61,204 nucleotides of DNA from Muricomes intestini (GCF_004346165.1 NZ_SLZZ01000020.1:1-61204), one strand, 5' to 3'. Shown: positions 35,279-45,030, counted from the stretch's first letter. Translations and numbers: made by a program. The notes: generated by a model not told the origin, from the letters alone.

Positions 35279-37321
35279 CTAACATACGTCAAAATATCGT
35301 TTCATCCCGTCAATACCGGCGGAATAAATCCAACCCAACGTACCCCAGATATCTCCGTTACGAATCATGCCCTCGTCCATTCCCTGGGGACAAACTCCAA
35401 AGCCCTCCGGCTGCATCCCCAAGTCCGTAAATCCCATATTGTCTTCCGGATAAGACATGATCTGATTCGTGGCTATACTAATCCACTCTGCCATTGTTTT
35501 CATGAACTCGTCCCCACACGCATCACCAATCAAAAATAGCTCTTTAATATGAAACATAGAATAAATATCTACAACCCCCCCGCACCATACAGAGTTAATT
35601 GCCCCCATTCCTTTCGTGTGGAAGTCCTTCTTTCCCAATATTGTGTCCAATCCCATAGGTGCATTCCAAATATAATTCCAGGTAACAAACTGCATGGCAG
35701 CCTTTTTGGCCCCGTCCAGATATTCCTGTTTTTCTGTCAGCTCATAGAGATGGTACAGCGCCGCCATAACATATTCGGCAGCTTCCTTGTCTATAATGTC
35801 AGGATTGTCCAGCGTCCCGCCTTTATATTTTTCAGCTTTTACATCATTGGAAATCAGGTATTGACCCGCCATTTCCGCAGCTTTGCGGTATTTTTCTCCA
35901 TCATTGGCATGCTTCGCACAACAGCATAGAAACGGTACTGGTATCGCTGCTGCACTGCTTTCAAAGGCTGCCTTTCCAGCTTTATCATATCCTCTAAACC
36001 AGGAGCCGTCCTTGTTTTGTACATTTAAAAGAAAATCTGCAAATTTATCCACTGCTTCGGCCCATCGCTTTTTCTCTTTTCCAAGGCTTTTAAATTGGAT
36101 AACACAGCGCAGCAAATCAAACATGGGCTCCGTCATTGTTCGAAGATAATTGCCTTCACATTTGTCATAACTCATATAATGAAGCTTCGGCGCAGCTTTA
36201 TCTCCAAAGGAAGCAAATGGTCTCTCCCGCTCCAAATCATACAGCGAATAGACCCACCCATTATCCGTCACACAATTATCCACAAAAAAATCAATTACCT
36301 TTTCAGCCTTCCTCTGCCATTCGTCATCTTCCTCCGAAAGCAGAAGAGCTGCATTCAATTCTCTTCCGGTAAAACCATATTCTAAAATGTGAGTATAGGT
36401 GTCATGGGGAATTTCATTCTTGGCAGTCCCAAAGCCCGAAGGCTGTGAGCCATACCCCTTTTGGGGATCAAAGTCGAAGAAAAATCCGGCTCCATCTTTT
36501 CCAAACTCTTTATAACTTTTTTCCAAACTTATTTTGCGGTATCTCATGGCCTCTTCTCTTGAGAATGGTAATTTTATAACCTTTTCAGTAGTATCCAAGC
36601 TTAAGGCCTGTTCCTTAAATTCTTCATAAAAGCTATCTGTGAATGTTTTCTCCTTTATCTCCTTTATCTCATATCTTAATTCCAACTCAAACTTCTCTCC
36701 TAATGGATAATAAGCTTTTATAGGAGTCCTTCTTGAATCCAGCGCGGGGCTGCAATCCTTTTCTTCATACGGCCAGCGAATGCACAGTGCGTTTTTTTTC
36801 TCTTTTTTATAACCGATGGATGTAATATCCGTATTGTGCCAAAATTCTTTCTGCCCTTTTTCACGCTTCATTATTCCTTGTTCCCGTGCACAGTTTAATT
36901 TTTTTAATACAATTGCCGCCTCTTCGCTTTTATGTGCAAGAACCATACATCCTGTTAATCTCGTTTCCATAAAAGTTCTCGTTTCTTTTCTTTCTCCTGT
37001 TGTGTCATCATATACGGCAGAAGGTATTCCAAAACGAATAGGCTCCCGGGAATCTTCCTCAAGCTCCATTCTTGTTTCAAATGCAATTGCACCTGGGGAG
37101 CTGTCATATAACTTTTCCCCGACAATCCTGCGCACTAACTCAAAGGAACAGGCACTATTTCGAATCCAATTATCTCTTATTGATATCCTGTATCCGTCTA
37201 CTTCCCAGGCTTTGGTTTCCTGACTTTTGCTTCCTATCCAGTCCAGATTTGGATGAACAAATAACTCCTTTCTTTCCCCTTGATCTGTCTCCAGAAAAGT
37301 TTGCATTAAGCCAATTCTCAT
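35279..37321 (-). CDS. Putative (alpha/alpha)n-barrel glycoside hydrolase, family not recognised
   Basis: A 680-residue protein without a signal peptide, so cytosolic. Residues ~1-270 look like a beta-rich domain; ~280-680 are helical with aromatic- and acid-rich repeats (DNGWVYSLYD, QNKDGSWFRGYD, MAALYHLYELTEKQEYLDGA) typical of six-hairpin toroid sugar enzymes such as GH88/105, GH127 and DUF-type families. I could not match it to a known GH family. It heads the importer operon, 30 bp before the binding protein gene, so its substrate is probably what the importer brings in. Its promoter is separated from it by the MITE-like element. Confidence 0.65.
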   Translation of the reverse strand: MRIGLMQTFLETDQGERKELFVHPNLDWIGSKSQETKAWEVDGYRISIRDNWIRNSACSFELVRRIVGEKLYDSSPGAIAFETRMELEEDSREPIRFGIPSAVYDDTTGERKETRTFMETRLTGCMVLAHKSEEAAIVLKKLNCAREQGIMKREKGQKEFWHNTDITSIGYKKEKKNALCIRWPYEEKDCSPALDSRRTPIKAYYPLGEKFELELRYEIKEIKEKTFTDSFYEEFKEQALSLDTTEKVIKLPFSREEAMRYRKISLEKSYKEFGKDGAGFFFDFDPQKGYGSQPSGFGTAKNEIPHDTYTHILEYGFTGRELNAALLLSEEDDEWQRKAEKVIDFFVDNCVTDNGWVYSLYDLERERPFASFGDKAAPKLHYMSYDKCEGNYLRTMTEPMFDLLRCVIQFKSLGKEKKRWAEAVDKFADFLLNVQNKDGSWFRGYDKAGKAAFESSAAAIPVPFLCCCAKHANDGEKYRKAAEMAGQYLISNDVKAEKYKGGTLDNPDIIDKEAAEYVMAALYHLYELTEKQEYLDGAKKAAMQFVTWNYIWNAPMGLDTILGKKDFHTKGMGAINSVWCGGVVDIYSMFHIKELFLIGDACGDEFMKTMAEWISIATNQIMSYPEDNMGFTDLGMQPEGFGVCPQGMDEGMIRNGDIWGTLGWIYSAGIDGMKRYFDVC

Positions 37322-37345
37322 GTCTTCCCTCCGTTCTATACTTAC

Positions 37346-37542
37346 ATTTTAAGATGTAGGGGGCAAAAGGTATTTTGCCCCCTGATACCTACGGATTGCT
37401 CCGCGCTTTGTGCTCCCGCAATCCTAAAAACATTCGAAATCTGCCCTACTCGGGCTGCTTTCTCATGTTTTGAGGATCCCAAAGTCATGCTTTTTCATGC
37501 AAGCATGAAACGCATGACCTTTTGACCTTGGTATCATTTTAA
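37346..37542. mobile_element. MITE-like multi-hairpin element, full copy B (183 bp plus target duplication)
   Basis: The element spans 37353-37535, flanked by ATTTTAA direct repeats (37346-37352 and 37536-37542). It is nearly identical in order to copy A. The first stem is GGGGGCAAAA/TTTTGCCCCC where copy A has GGGGTCAAAA/TTTTGACCCC, a paired change that keeps the stem. The fourth hairpin is slightly decayed (GAAACGCATG). Confidence 0.8.
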
Positions 37543-37640
37543 AGAATTCAGGTTTTAATTAACATCTACTTTTCTTCACAAATCTATACACTTTTCAGGC
37601 CCTCTTTCATTGTCTTCTTAATCCTTTGTTACTTTTGCAC

Positions 37641-37669
37641 AATTTATTAACATATTGCCATAAAGTCAA
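37641..37669 (-). promoter_or_regulatory. Predicted promoter of the toroid-hydrolase/importer operon
   Basis: On the minus strand TTGACT (37664-37669) is 17 bp from TAAATT (37641-37646), about 320 bp upstream of the start codon. Confidence 0.4.
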
Positions 37670-37714
37670 TCCCAGCAGATTAACTAAACGAGACGCAAAA
37701 AGAAGCCGTTGCAA

Positions 37715-37730
37715 ATTGACTTTAGTCAAT
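37715..37730. promoter_or_regulatory. Inverted repeat upstream of the importer promoter
   Basis: ATTGACTTTAGTCAAT is a perfect 7-2-7 inverted repeat about 50 bp upstream of the predicted -35. It could be an activator site, for instance for the YesN-type regulator, although AraC proteins more often use direct repeats. Confidence 0.3.
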
Positions 37731-37797
37731 AATTTACAATAGCTCCTTTGAATAATATCTTTTTGATAGTATTGATGTGCTTTACATTTTAAATTGA

Positions 37798-38865
37798 TTA
37801 TTGGTTATCATCCGTGATTTCATATGCCACCACTTCTCCAGATATTGTATTTGTTGCAATTACAATGTCTTTTCCATCTTCATTCAATACGCAAATATTA
37901 GCTGGCCCTTGCCCGCCATCTATATATGTAACTTTGAACTTGTCTTCACATTTCTCATCATAGGTGACGCATAATAAAGCAGCGCCTGCCTCTCTACATC
38001 CGCAAATAAATGCTGGATTTCCAAGGATTTTTCCCGCCCAGGCAACATGACCAAATTTTACGTTTGTATTATACTGCCAAATCAGCTCCATTTTGTTTTC
38101 AATTTTTTTATATATTGAATAATTTGCTCCATGAAATGGTGTAATTACAAAGTATTCCATAAAGCCATCACGGTCAATATCACAAGCTGCAATATCACCT
38201 GCCGCAAGCTGCAATAACCTGTTCACTTTCCATTCTCCTGCAGGACTCGCAGGTGGTTTGATCTCAAATACACCATCTTCACTCGCAACTAGAACATATC
38301 CCTCATTTTTCAATTTAAAATATCCATGATTTTTCACCTGTTGCTCTAGAATACATTTTAACTCTATTTCTTCATTCACATCATCCGGTAATATTCCAAC
38401 AAGTACTTTTCCAGGATTTGCCCAATCGTCAATACTTTTCTTTCCCGAGCATAATGTGCATATAATCAAATAGTTTATACCATCTTTATGTAATACATCC
38501 ACACGGTGAATATAGGGTACATGGAGAAAAGGACGAATCACCCATCCAACTTCATTAATATACTGGCCTTTTACTAAAACAGTATGTTTGGAATCAAATG
38601 TAGGGAAAAAATTCTGAATTGCAATAAACTCTCCCGCATTTTCAAGTGGTATAAATGCCATAGTTCCACTGGGTTCTTTCCATATTATTTCTTCAGCATC
38701 AGTAGTATTTGAAGTACATGTCTCCATATTATCATCCATTGTGATAGCCTTTGCCGCACCATGATCATCTGGTGCGGCCAGGCATAACCATTTATCGTTC
38801 CTTCTGATAACATTTACTGCATAACAAGAATCCATTTTCATCAAGGCCCTTTTACTGATCTTCAT
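37798..38865 (-). CDS. Unknown protein, possible beta-propeller
   Basis: A 355-residue protein with no signal peptide or membrane helix. It is rich in predicted beta strands with recurring short motifs of the type AACDIDRDGFMEYFVITPF (an FG-GAP/VCBS-like D-x-D-x-D-G turn) and VLNEDGKDIVIATNTI, suggesting a propeller. I do not recognise the family. It is the last gene of the aldo/keto reductase - Gfo/Idh/MocA - ThuA group, 54 bp after the ThuA-like gene, so it may be a sugar-processing enzyme or binding protein of that pathway. Confidence 0.6.
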   Translation of the reverse strand: MKISKRALMKMDSCYAVNVIRRNDKWLCLAAPDDHGAAKAITMDDNMETCTSNTTDAEEIIWKEPSGTMAFIPLENAGEFIAIQNFFPTFDSKHTVLVKGQYINEVGWVIRPFLHVPYIHRVDVLHKDGINYLIICTLCSGKKSIDDWANPGKVLVGILPDDVNEEIELKCILEQQVKNHGYFKLKNEGYVLVASEDGVFEIKPPASPAGEWKVNRLLQLAAGDIAACDIDRDGFMEYFVITPFHGANYSIYKKIENKMELIWQYNTNVKFGHVAWAGKILGNPAFICGCREAGAALLCVTYDEKCEDKFKVTYIDGGQGPANICVLNEDGKDIVIATNTISGEVVAYEITDDNQ

Positions 38866-38919
38866 TGCAAGTACCCCCTAATCAATGCTGTTGGACCTGA
38901 TAATCCAACAGAAATATAT

Positions 38920-39651
38920 CTAACATTCTATAATCTCAATAGGCTCAATAGGACTAACATTAACACAATCTAACTTTCTATACATGACCGGAGCACACCA
39001 CTCGACCGCATTACAAATAATTTTTTGGATCGTTTGATCATAATAAATTGGAAATGTCTCATGCCCTGGCTTGAAATAGAATATTCGTCCATTTCCTCTC
39101 GTCCACACACATCCACTTCGAAATACTTCCCCGCCAGAAAACCACGAAATAAAAATATTATCATCCGGTTTTGGGATATCAAAATATTCTCCATACATTT
39201 CTGTATGCTCCAATTCAAAATAGTCTCCAATACCTTTCGTAATCGGATGCGTCGGTGAAATATTCCACAGCCGCTCTTTTTCTCCTGCTTTTCTCCATTT
39301 TAAGGTACATGTGGTCCCCATCAAAAGCCGAAAAGGTTTTGACATATGAGAGGAATGAAGTACAATAAATCCCATCCCCTCTTGCACACGGCTTTGTACT
39401 TTTGCAGCAACGCTGTCCAATACTTCTTCATGTGCCTTATGTCCCCACCAAACCAGCACGTCTGTTTCATCAAGCACTTGGTCACTCAATCCATTTTCAG
39501 GTTCATCTAAAGTAGCAGTACGAACTTTAAATCTGTCATCCTTTTTCAAAAAGTCCGCAATTGCATTATGTATTCCGTTTGGGTAAACCTGGGCTACACG
39601 TTCATTCACTTTTTCGTGCCTATATTCATTCCAGACTGTAACTCGAATCAT
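38920..39651 (-). CDS. ThuA-like sugar-utilisation protein
   Basis: A 243-residue protein with the glutamine-amidotransferase-like fold of ThuA. Family marks are [11 protein letters not shown] at the start, [33 protein letters not shown] and the late [14 protein letters not shown]. ThuA-like proteins act with Gfo/Idh/MocA dehydrogenases in pathways that make 3-keto disaccharides or glycosides; the exact reaction here is unknown. It follows the Gfo/Idh/MocA gene by 4 bp. Confidence 0.85.
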   Translation of the reverse strand: MIRVTVWNEYRHEKVNERVAQVYPNGIHNAIADFLKKDDRFKVRTATLDEPENGLSDQVLDETDVLVWWGHKAHEEVLDSVAAKVQSRVQEGMGFIVLHSSHMSKPFRLLMGTTCTLKWRKAGEKERLWNISPTHPITKGIGDYFELEHTEMYGEYFDIPKPDDNIFISWFSGGEVFRSGCVWTRGNGRIFYFKPGHETFPIYYDQTIQKIICNAVEWCAPVMYRKLDCVNVSPIEPIEIIEC

Positions 39652-39655
39652 ACGA

Positions 39656-40726
39656 TTACACCTCCTTTAATTCAGATATTTCCACCGGCAGCTTCGTTCT
39701 CGCAGAAATATACGCCGCTTCATTTAGCCTTGACAAATCCACAGCTCTCTCCATATTTTCTAATGGCATAGTACTATTATTAATACACTCAATCCAATCA
39801 TCCAAAGGACTAGACTTTGGGGAAGTAATAGATATCTCATGGAATTTAGGATCATCGCCGTGCCGAATCGCAAAATAGTCATAGTTTTTATCTGAACGGT
39901 CATCCCGATAAATAATAGTTCCGTCTGTTCCCTGGACCTCAACTTCAGTTGTTACAGGGCCACAAGCCCAACCTTCTTCAAGTGTTACATATGGGCCATC
40001 CTTGTATTCCAAAATAGATATAGCATTATCTTCTACATTTCCTCTTTTTGTAACTGATGACATCCTGCTATATATACTATCTGGCAGGCATCCAAGTATA
40101 AACGGTGTCATATACTGCGGATGGCACATATCTACATAGCAGCCACCTGCACCACCTTCTTTGAATAAGAACCCATGGTCATCCGGCAAATATCCCATAC
40201 CGTCTGTAGGATAATATTTAGTCACTATCCCATGTGCGTGCCAGATACGCAGCGAAATTATCTTTCCAATCTCATTATTCTGAACTAAATCTCTAATTTT
40301 GATACACCAATCTTCATAAAGACGACTTAGCATTGTTGTCAGAACTATGTGATTCTCTTTTGCTTCTTTTACAATTTCGTTTGCTTCTCTTAATGTAGGC
40401 GCTAAAACTTTATTTACATATATGTGCTTTTTATTTTTAATTGCTTTTAGACATACCTCCTTATGCCGAGTTGTCTCGCACATGATAACAACCCCATCGA
40501 TGTCATTTTTTTTCAGCACTTCGTCGAGATTAGTGGAAAAGGGGATGCCTAATCGTTCACATTCCTTACTTCCTCTTTCTTCATTCCAATCCCACCCAAT
40601 AACCACTTCAATTAATGGATGCTGTTTTACAGTTCCATAAACACCCAATCCAGTAAAGTGAATATCTGGATTGGTCGACGCATGACTATGCCAAAATCCT
40701 AAAAATGCAACTCTAATTTTTTTCAT
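39656..40726 (-). CDS. Aberrant Gfo/Idh/MocA-family protein
   Basis: A 356-residue member of the NAD(P)-dependent sugar dehydrogenase family with a Rossmann domain (1-~125) and an alpha/beta C-terminal domain. Two motifs are unusual: the nucleotide loop reads LGFWHSHAS instead of GxGxxA/G, and the usual EKP is VNKVLAP, keeping the Lys but losing Glu and Pro. The C-terminal domain has [11 protein letters not shown], where a His is expected. It may bind its cofactor tightly or act on an unusual substrate. It sits between the aldo/keto reductase and ThuA genes. Confidence 0.82.
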   Translation of the reverse strand: MKKIRVAFLGFWHSHASTNPDIHFTGLGVYGTVKQHPLIEVVIGWDWNEERGSKECERLGIPFSTNLDEVLKKNDIDGVVIMCETTRHKEVCLKAIKNKKHIYVNKVLAPTLREANEIVKEAKENHIVLTTMLSRLYEDWCIKIRDLVQNNEIGKIISLRIWHAHGIVTKYYPTDGMGYLPDDHGFLFKEGGAGGCYVDMCHPQYMTPFILGCLPDSIYSRMSSVTKRGNVEDNAISILEYKDGPYVTLEEGWACGPVTTEVEVQGTDGTIIYRDDRSDKNYDYFAIRHGDDPKFHEISITSPKSSPLDDWIECINNSTMPLENMERAVDLSRLNEAAYISARTKLPVEISELKEV

Positions 40727-40741
40727 TTTTTGCTTCCTTTC

Positions 40742-41815
40742 TTACATAATTGGGGTATTCGGACCATCACCACAAGTTCCCTTGCAAAGCCCTGTTTTTT
40801 CAATTGCTGCTGCAATATCTGCGAAGTCTTTTTCTGTAAGTTTTAGATGGCTTGCCTCCAGAAATGCATCCAATTGGCTGGATTTTCTTGCTCCACAGAT
40901 TGCACCTGTCACACCTTTCCATGCCAAAACCCAGGCAATGGAGATGGCCGCTACTGAAACATGATGTCTATCTGCGATTGGACGCAAATATTCAACAAAA
41001 TCCAGTGCCTGTGAATACACAGGTTCCTGAAAATAATATAAATTCGGGCGAAGAGGATCTCCATCTTTTCTGAACTGCTCTACAGAATCCTTGTTATATT
41101 TTCCGGCTAAAATACCATGCTGCAGTGGTGCAAAGGTAATAATGCTCGTTTTATTTTGTTTAGCCCATTCAAGGACTTCTAATCCTCCGGAATTTCTGCC
41201 TTCATCTGAATAAGGCCCATTCATTGATCTATCCAATAGGGAGAGAGGCTGTTGCAGGCAGTCAACATGAGCAACTTTTTCACAACTTTTGATTAAATCC
41301 AATGGATGATTGGATAACCCAATTGCTCTGACTTTTCCTGCTTTGATTAACTTTGCCGCCGTTTCCCACGACTCTTCGATTGGCGTATTATAATCTGGCC
41401 AATGAAATTGCAATAAATCAATCCGTTCCATTCCCAGCCGCCTCAATGACCCGTCAACCTGTTTAATGATAGATTCTGGCGCCAATGACTTGACCCTCAC
41501 TGCCTTATCATTTCCCTCATCCTCTTTATCAAACACCCACGTACAAGTTGTAAAAACATAAGGGCGCTCATTTTGCGGCAATTGCTTTAAAGCACGTCCA
41601 ACCATAATTTCTCCATAGCCCGTACCATAGCTTGGTGCTGTATGAATCCAGTTAATTCCGGCTTCTACCGCTTTATTCATCGTTTTCATTGATTCGGTAT
41701 CATCCTGATTGCAAAATCTTCCTGATATTGCTAATGACCCCAGGCCCACATTAGAAATCTTCATATCGCTAGTTCCCATTTGTGTGTAAGTCATATTATC
41801 TTTAAAAAAAGTCAT
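40742..41815 (-). CDS. Aldo/keto reductase (L-glyceraldehyde-reductase-like)
   Basis: A 357-residue NAD(P)H-dependent aldo/keto reductase of the longer AKR11-13 type. The cofactor pocket has WIHTAPSYGTGYGE (with the catalytic Tyr), and LLQFHWPDYNTP carries the His. The ATG at 41815 is chosen because AAAGGA precedes it; a GTG at 41824 is possible. It is the fourth gene of the importer operon and probably reduces a keto-sugar or aldehyde formed by the neighbouring dehydrogenase. Confidence 0.87.
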   Translation of the reverse strand: MTFFKDNMTYTQMGTSDMKISNVGLGSLAISGRFCNQDDTESMKTMNKAVEAGINWIHTAPSYGTGYGEIMVGRALKQLPQNERPYVFTTCTWVFDKEDEGNDKAVRVKSLAPESIIKQVDGSLRRLGMERIDLLQFHWPDYNTPIEESWETAAKLIKAGKVRAIGLSNHPLDLIKSCEKVAHVDCLQQPLSLLDRSMNGPYSDEGRNSGGLEVLEWAKQNKTSIITFAPLQHGILAGKYNKDSVEQFRKDGDPLRPNLYYFQEPVYSQALDFVEYLRPIADRHHVSVAAISIAWVLAWKGVTGAICGARKSSQLDAFLEASHLKLTEKDFADIAAAIEKTGLCKGTCGDGPNTPIM

Positions 41816-41824
41816 TGTGTACAC

Positions 41825-42664
41825 CTATCCTTTCAATCCACCTGCTAAACTATCCATCATTTTTTTCTGTGTAAAGATATATAAAATTACCATTGGCAGC
41901 AAAGAAACTATAACCGCAGCGAAAACCAGATTCCACTGTGCAGTCATAGCAGTGGTCAGTGAGTATATCTCAACTGGCAGTGTTCTTATTTTACTGCCGC
42001 TTAGAAAAGCCATTTGATCCATAGTATCATTCCATATATACAATGAATTTAATAGTAACGCTGTTCCAGTTATCGTTTTCATCTGCGGCATAACAACACG
42101 AGTAAAAGTTTTGATAAATCCGGCTCCATCAATTACAGCCGCTTCTTCATAATCCCTCGGTAAACTCTTAAAAAATCCAGTGTATAAAAAGACTGTCAAC
42201 GGCATTTGTTTGCATGTATAAACCAATATCATTCCAATCCGAGTGCCTACTAAGCCCACTGAACGCAGTGCAGTATACATAGGAACCAGACCCAACTGGG
42301 ATGGAATAATAATTCCAATAACAAAAAAAATGTACAAAAAAGAGCTTAATTTACCTGGATGTCTGGATAGGCCATATGCGGTTAATGAGCCAAATGCTAT
42401 CAGCATCAGCAGGCTTCCCGCTGTAATAATAAGGCTATTAAACAACGCACCCGCAAAGTCTGCATTAACCCCTGCACCACTTAAAACTTCGGCAAAGGAC
42501 TGCCAATACAGCTCTTTGGGCAATCCAAACGGATTTGCGTATGCCTCTTTCGTTGTTTTGAACGAATTTACAATCAAAAGATAAAAGGGAGATGCAAATA
42601 TAATTGTAATAAGGATTATTATAATTTCCTTTAAAAAGCTCTTCTTTGTATATTTATTAATCAT
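41825..42664 (-). CDS. Sugar ABC transporter permease (MalG type), second importer
   Basis: A 279-residue CUT1 permease with six helices and the EAA loop DYEEAAVIDGAGFIKTFTRV. It overlaps the MalF-type gene by 4 bp. It works with the permease and binding protein encoded upstream; the ATPase is not in the window. Confidence 0.88.
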   Translation of the reverse strand: MINKYTKKSFLKEIIIILITIIFASPFYLLIVNSFKTTKEAYANPFGLPKELYWQSFAEVLSGAGVNADFAGALFNSLIITAGSLLMLIAFGSLTAYGLSRHPGKLSSFLYIFFVIGIIIPSQLGLVPMYTALRSVGLVGTRIGMILVYTCKQMPLTVFLYTGFFKSLPRDYEEAAVIDGAGFIKTFTRVVMPQMKTITGTALLLNSLYIWNDTMDQMAFLSGSKIRTLPVEIYSLTTAMTAQWNLVFAAVIVSLLPMVILYIFTQKKMMDSLAGGLKG

Positions 42665-43566
42665 GACATTTTTCCCTCCCTTTTGCTAAGGATTGAAGAC
42701 TGTAAAACACCAACAATAGATACTAAGAGTGTCAGTATTAGTGCTAAAGCAGTACCGTATCCATATCTGTTCAGCGTCCATGTCTGCTTGTAAAAATCGC
42801 TGGCCAATGTCTGTGTCAAACCTACCGGGCCTCCGCCTGTCAGTCCCAGAACCTGATCAAATACCCGCAGTCCCGTAACAGTCATCAATGTTATAACCAC
42901 TGTTAATGAGGGGGCCAACAGCGGTAATGTTATATAGCGGAATTTTGTCCATGTAGTAACTCCATCAATCGCAGCGGCTTCATACAAATCTTCTGATATT
43001 GAAGCCAATCCCGCATTGTAAATAATCATTGCATAGCCACAGTTCTGCCACAGCATTACGAAGAATATACAAAACAGTCCTGTTTTGGGATCACCCAGCC
43101 AGTTCTTACACCATGATTCTAAGCCAACAGATCTTAAAATGATATTCAGGGGCCCGTCATAATCCAAAATGTATTTCCATACTTGTGTTACTGCCAGCGG
43201 AATCATGATTGCCGGCACAAAATAGATAGATTTTAAAATATTTTTAGTTTTCAATTTGTTGTAAAGTACCAGTGCAAGAAGCAATCCGAATACATTCACA
43301 AATATAATAAATGGAATTGCTAATTTGAGCGTATTTAAAAGAGCATAAAGATCCGTCTTGGTGGCAAATATTTCTTTGAAATTATCAAAACCGATCATGT
43401 TATATTCACCAATTCCTTTAAAATCAGTGAATGCATAAAATGCCCCCTGCAGCGGTGCAATCACATGCCCGATAAGTGCAAAGACAAGTCCTGGTATTAC
43501 TATAATCCATGGCACTCTTGCCCCCACTTTTTTTTGTCTGCTTCTTGTTTTTATACCCGTCTTCAT
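42661..43566 (-). CDS. Sugar ABC transporter permease (MalF type), second importer
   Basis: A 301-residue CUT1 permease with six helices, an EAA loop (DLYEAAAIDGVTTWTKFRYI) and LGLTGGGPVGLTQTLA. A basic N-terminus (KTRSRQKK) faces the cytosol. It lies 37 bp after the binding protein gene. Confidence 0.88.
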   Translation of the reverse strand: MKTGIKTRSRQKKVGARVPWIIVIPGLVFALIGHVIAPLQGAFYAFTDFKGIGEYNMIGFDNFKEIFATKTDLYALLNTLKLAIPFIIFVNVFGLLLALVLYNKLKTKNILKSIYFVPAIMIPLAVTQVWKYILDYDGPLNIILRSVGLESWCKNWLGDPKTGLFCIFFVMLWQNCGYAMIIYNAGLASISEDLYEAAAIDGVTTWTKFRYITLPLLAPSLTVVITLMTVTGLRVFDQVLGLTGGGPVGLTQTLASDFYKQTWTLNRYGYGTALALILTLLVSIVGVLQSSILSKREGKMS

Positions 43567-43603
43567 TAGTTATACCTCCATCTTTGCAATATCGAGCTAT
43601 AAT

Positions 43604-44887
43604 CTATTTATCCCAGTTTTCGTCCATAGCTGCCAATACTTCATCTGTACTTTGAACACCTGCAAGGATACCTGCCACACCTTCGCCCAAAGCATTAGAA
43701 GCACCTGCTGAAGGCCACGTCACACATGGAATCATTGCCGACTTATCTGCCATATCAACCAGATCCTTAAAGCACCCATCCCATTTACTTGCATCAGTAA
43801 AGTTAGATGCACTCAGTTCAGAGCCCCCGGCAGATTCAATCCATAAATTATTCCCTTCTTCACTGGTGATGTATTCCATAAATTTTACAGATGAATCTTT
43901 ATCTTTTGTTTCTGCATTAACTGCCGCCATTGTACCCGGCCATAACAGCATTTTATTGTCTTCTTTATTTCTGGCCGGAAGGCTGCAAAATCTGATCGGA
44001 CAATCTTCGTCAGCTTTTTTAATTGCTGCATAGCGGCTGGATAAATCAATACACATAAAAGCATCCCCGCCTGCCATCATAGAAACAATTTCATTTGATC
44101 CATCTGTTGATGCGCTTTGATTAAAAGCGTTCACCTCAATCAATTCTTCAAGCATTTTTAAAGCACCTTTCCATGCCTCTGAATCAGCGAACTTTTCTTC
44201 TCTGCCTTCCTCCCCAGTAAAACCAGGTTGGTTTAAAACCAGCATTGAAGCATTTATCATAGCGATTGACGTATTTCCCCCGCCAAAAGCAATCGGGGTC
44301 TTATCAGGGGCAGCTTGTCTAATTTCTTTCACTAAATTAAGTAAATCATCCCATGTCTCCGGAATTTCCAGGTTATATTCAGAAAACATATCCTCATTGT
44401 AAATGATACCTGATGTCTGAACTCCCAGGCATGCTGCGTACACTTTATCAGAAATTGTAACAGCATCCTCCACAGCTGTGCCTTTCACGTTTTTAGCAAA
44501 ATCCAGATTACTTAGATCCATTAAACTTCCCGCTTCCGCCAGTGTTCCCACATTGGGAGACGAGGTTCCTGTTCCTGCAAATGCCGCAAAAATATCAGGT
44601 GCTGATCCGCCCTGCAATTGCGTCATTAGTTCAGATGTATAGCTGTCTGTACCCAAGTCCCCAAATTCTGTAGTAATCTTAATCCCTGTCTCCTCTTCAA
44701 ATTTTGGTGCAACTGCCTCCAATCCGGGTCTCCCTGAGTTTGCCGATGTTGATACTCTGATTTCTCCATCCGTACCACTAGTAGCATCACTCTTCTTTGT
44801 GCTTGTACCACCATTACTACATCCTGATAATACTATTGTTGCCGTTAACGTTGTTACAAGCAATAATTTTTGTAATCGTTTTCTCAT
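43604..44887 (-). CDS. Sugar-binding lipoprotein, second importer
   Basis: A 427-residue CUT1 binding protein with lipobox VLSGC (C23). It has the typical family pattern (GIKITTEFGDLGTDSYTSEL, MLLWPGTMAAVNAETKD). It is the first gene of an operon with two permeases, aldo/keto reductase, Gfo/Idh/MocA, ThuA and the unknown 355-residue protein. Substrate unknown; a glycoside destined for oxidation is plausible. Confidence 0.88.
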   Translation of the reverse strand: MRKRLQKLLLVTTLTATIVLSGCSNGGTSTKKSDATSGTDGEIRVSTSANSGRPGLEAVAPKFEEETGIKITTEFGDLGTDSYTSELMTQLQGGSAPDIFAAFAGTGTSSPNVGTLAEAGSLMDLSNLDFAKNVKGTAVEDAVTISDKVYAACLGVQTSGIIYNEDMFSEYNLEIPETWDDLLNLVKEIRQAAPDKTPIAFGGGNTSIAMINASMLVLNQPGFTGEEGREEKFADSEAWKGALKMLEELIEVNAFNQSASTDGSNEIVSMMAGGDAFMCIDLSSRYAAIKKADEDCPIRFCSLPARNKEDNKMLLWPGTMAAVNAETKDKDSSVKFMEYITSEEGNNLWIESAGGSELSASNFTDASKWDGCFKDLVDMADKSAMIPCVTWPSAGASNALGEGVAGILAGVQSTDEVLAAMDENWDK

Positions 44888-44932
44888 AACTTTCCTCCAT
44901 TTTTGAAATTTTAATATTTTTATATCATTTAC

Positions 44933-44959
44933 ATTATACCATTGTTCATATTATGTCAA
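44933..44959 (-). promoter_or_regulatory. Promoter of the second importer operon
   Basis: On the minus strand, TTGACA (44954-44959) and TATAAT (44933-44938) are separated by 15 bp, about 45 bp before the binding protein start. Both hexamers are perfect but the spacing is short, which may make it dependent on regulation. Confidence 0.5.
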
Positions 44960-45030
44960 TATATTTATCTATTTTTATTGATTTTTTCTTTATTTCTATT
45001 TATAATATGCATATATTGCATAATTATTTG

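Larger units (their letters stand above)
37322..37797 (-). other. 476-bp intergenic region holding a promoter and a mobile element
   Basis: No gene is visible. From the toroid gene outward it holds the second full copy of the hairpin element, a predicted minus-strand promoter (37641-37669) and a 16-bp inverted repeat (37715-37730). The element is in the untranslated leader of the toroid gene. Confidence 0.6.
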
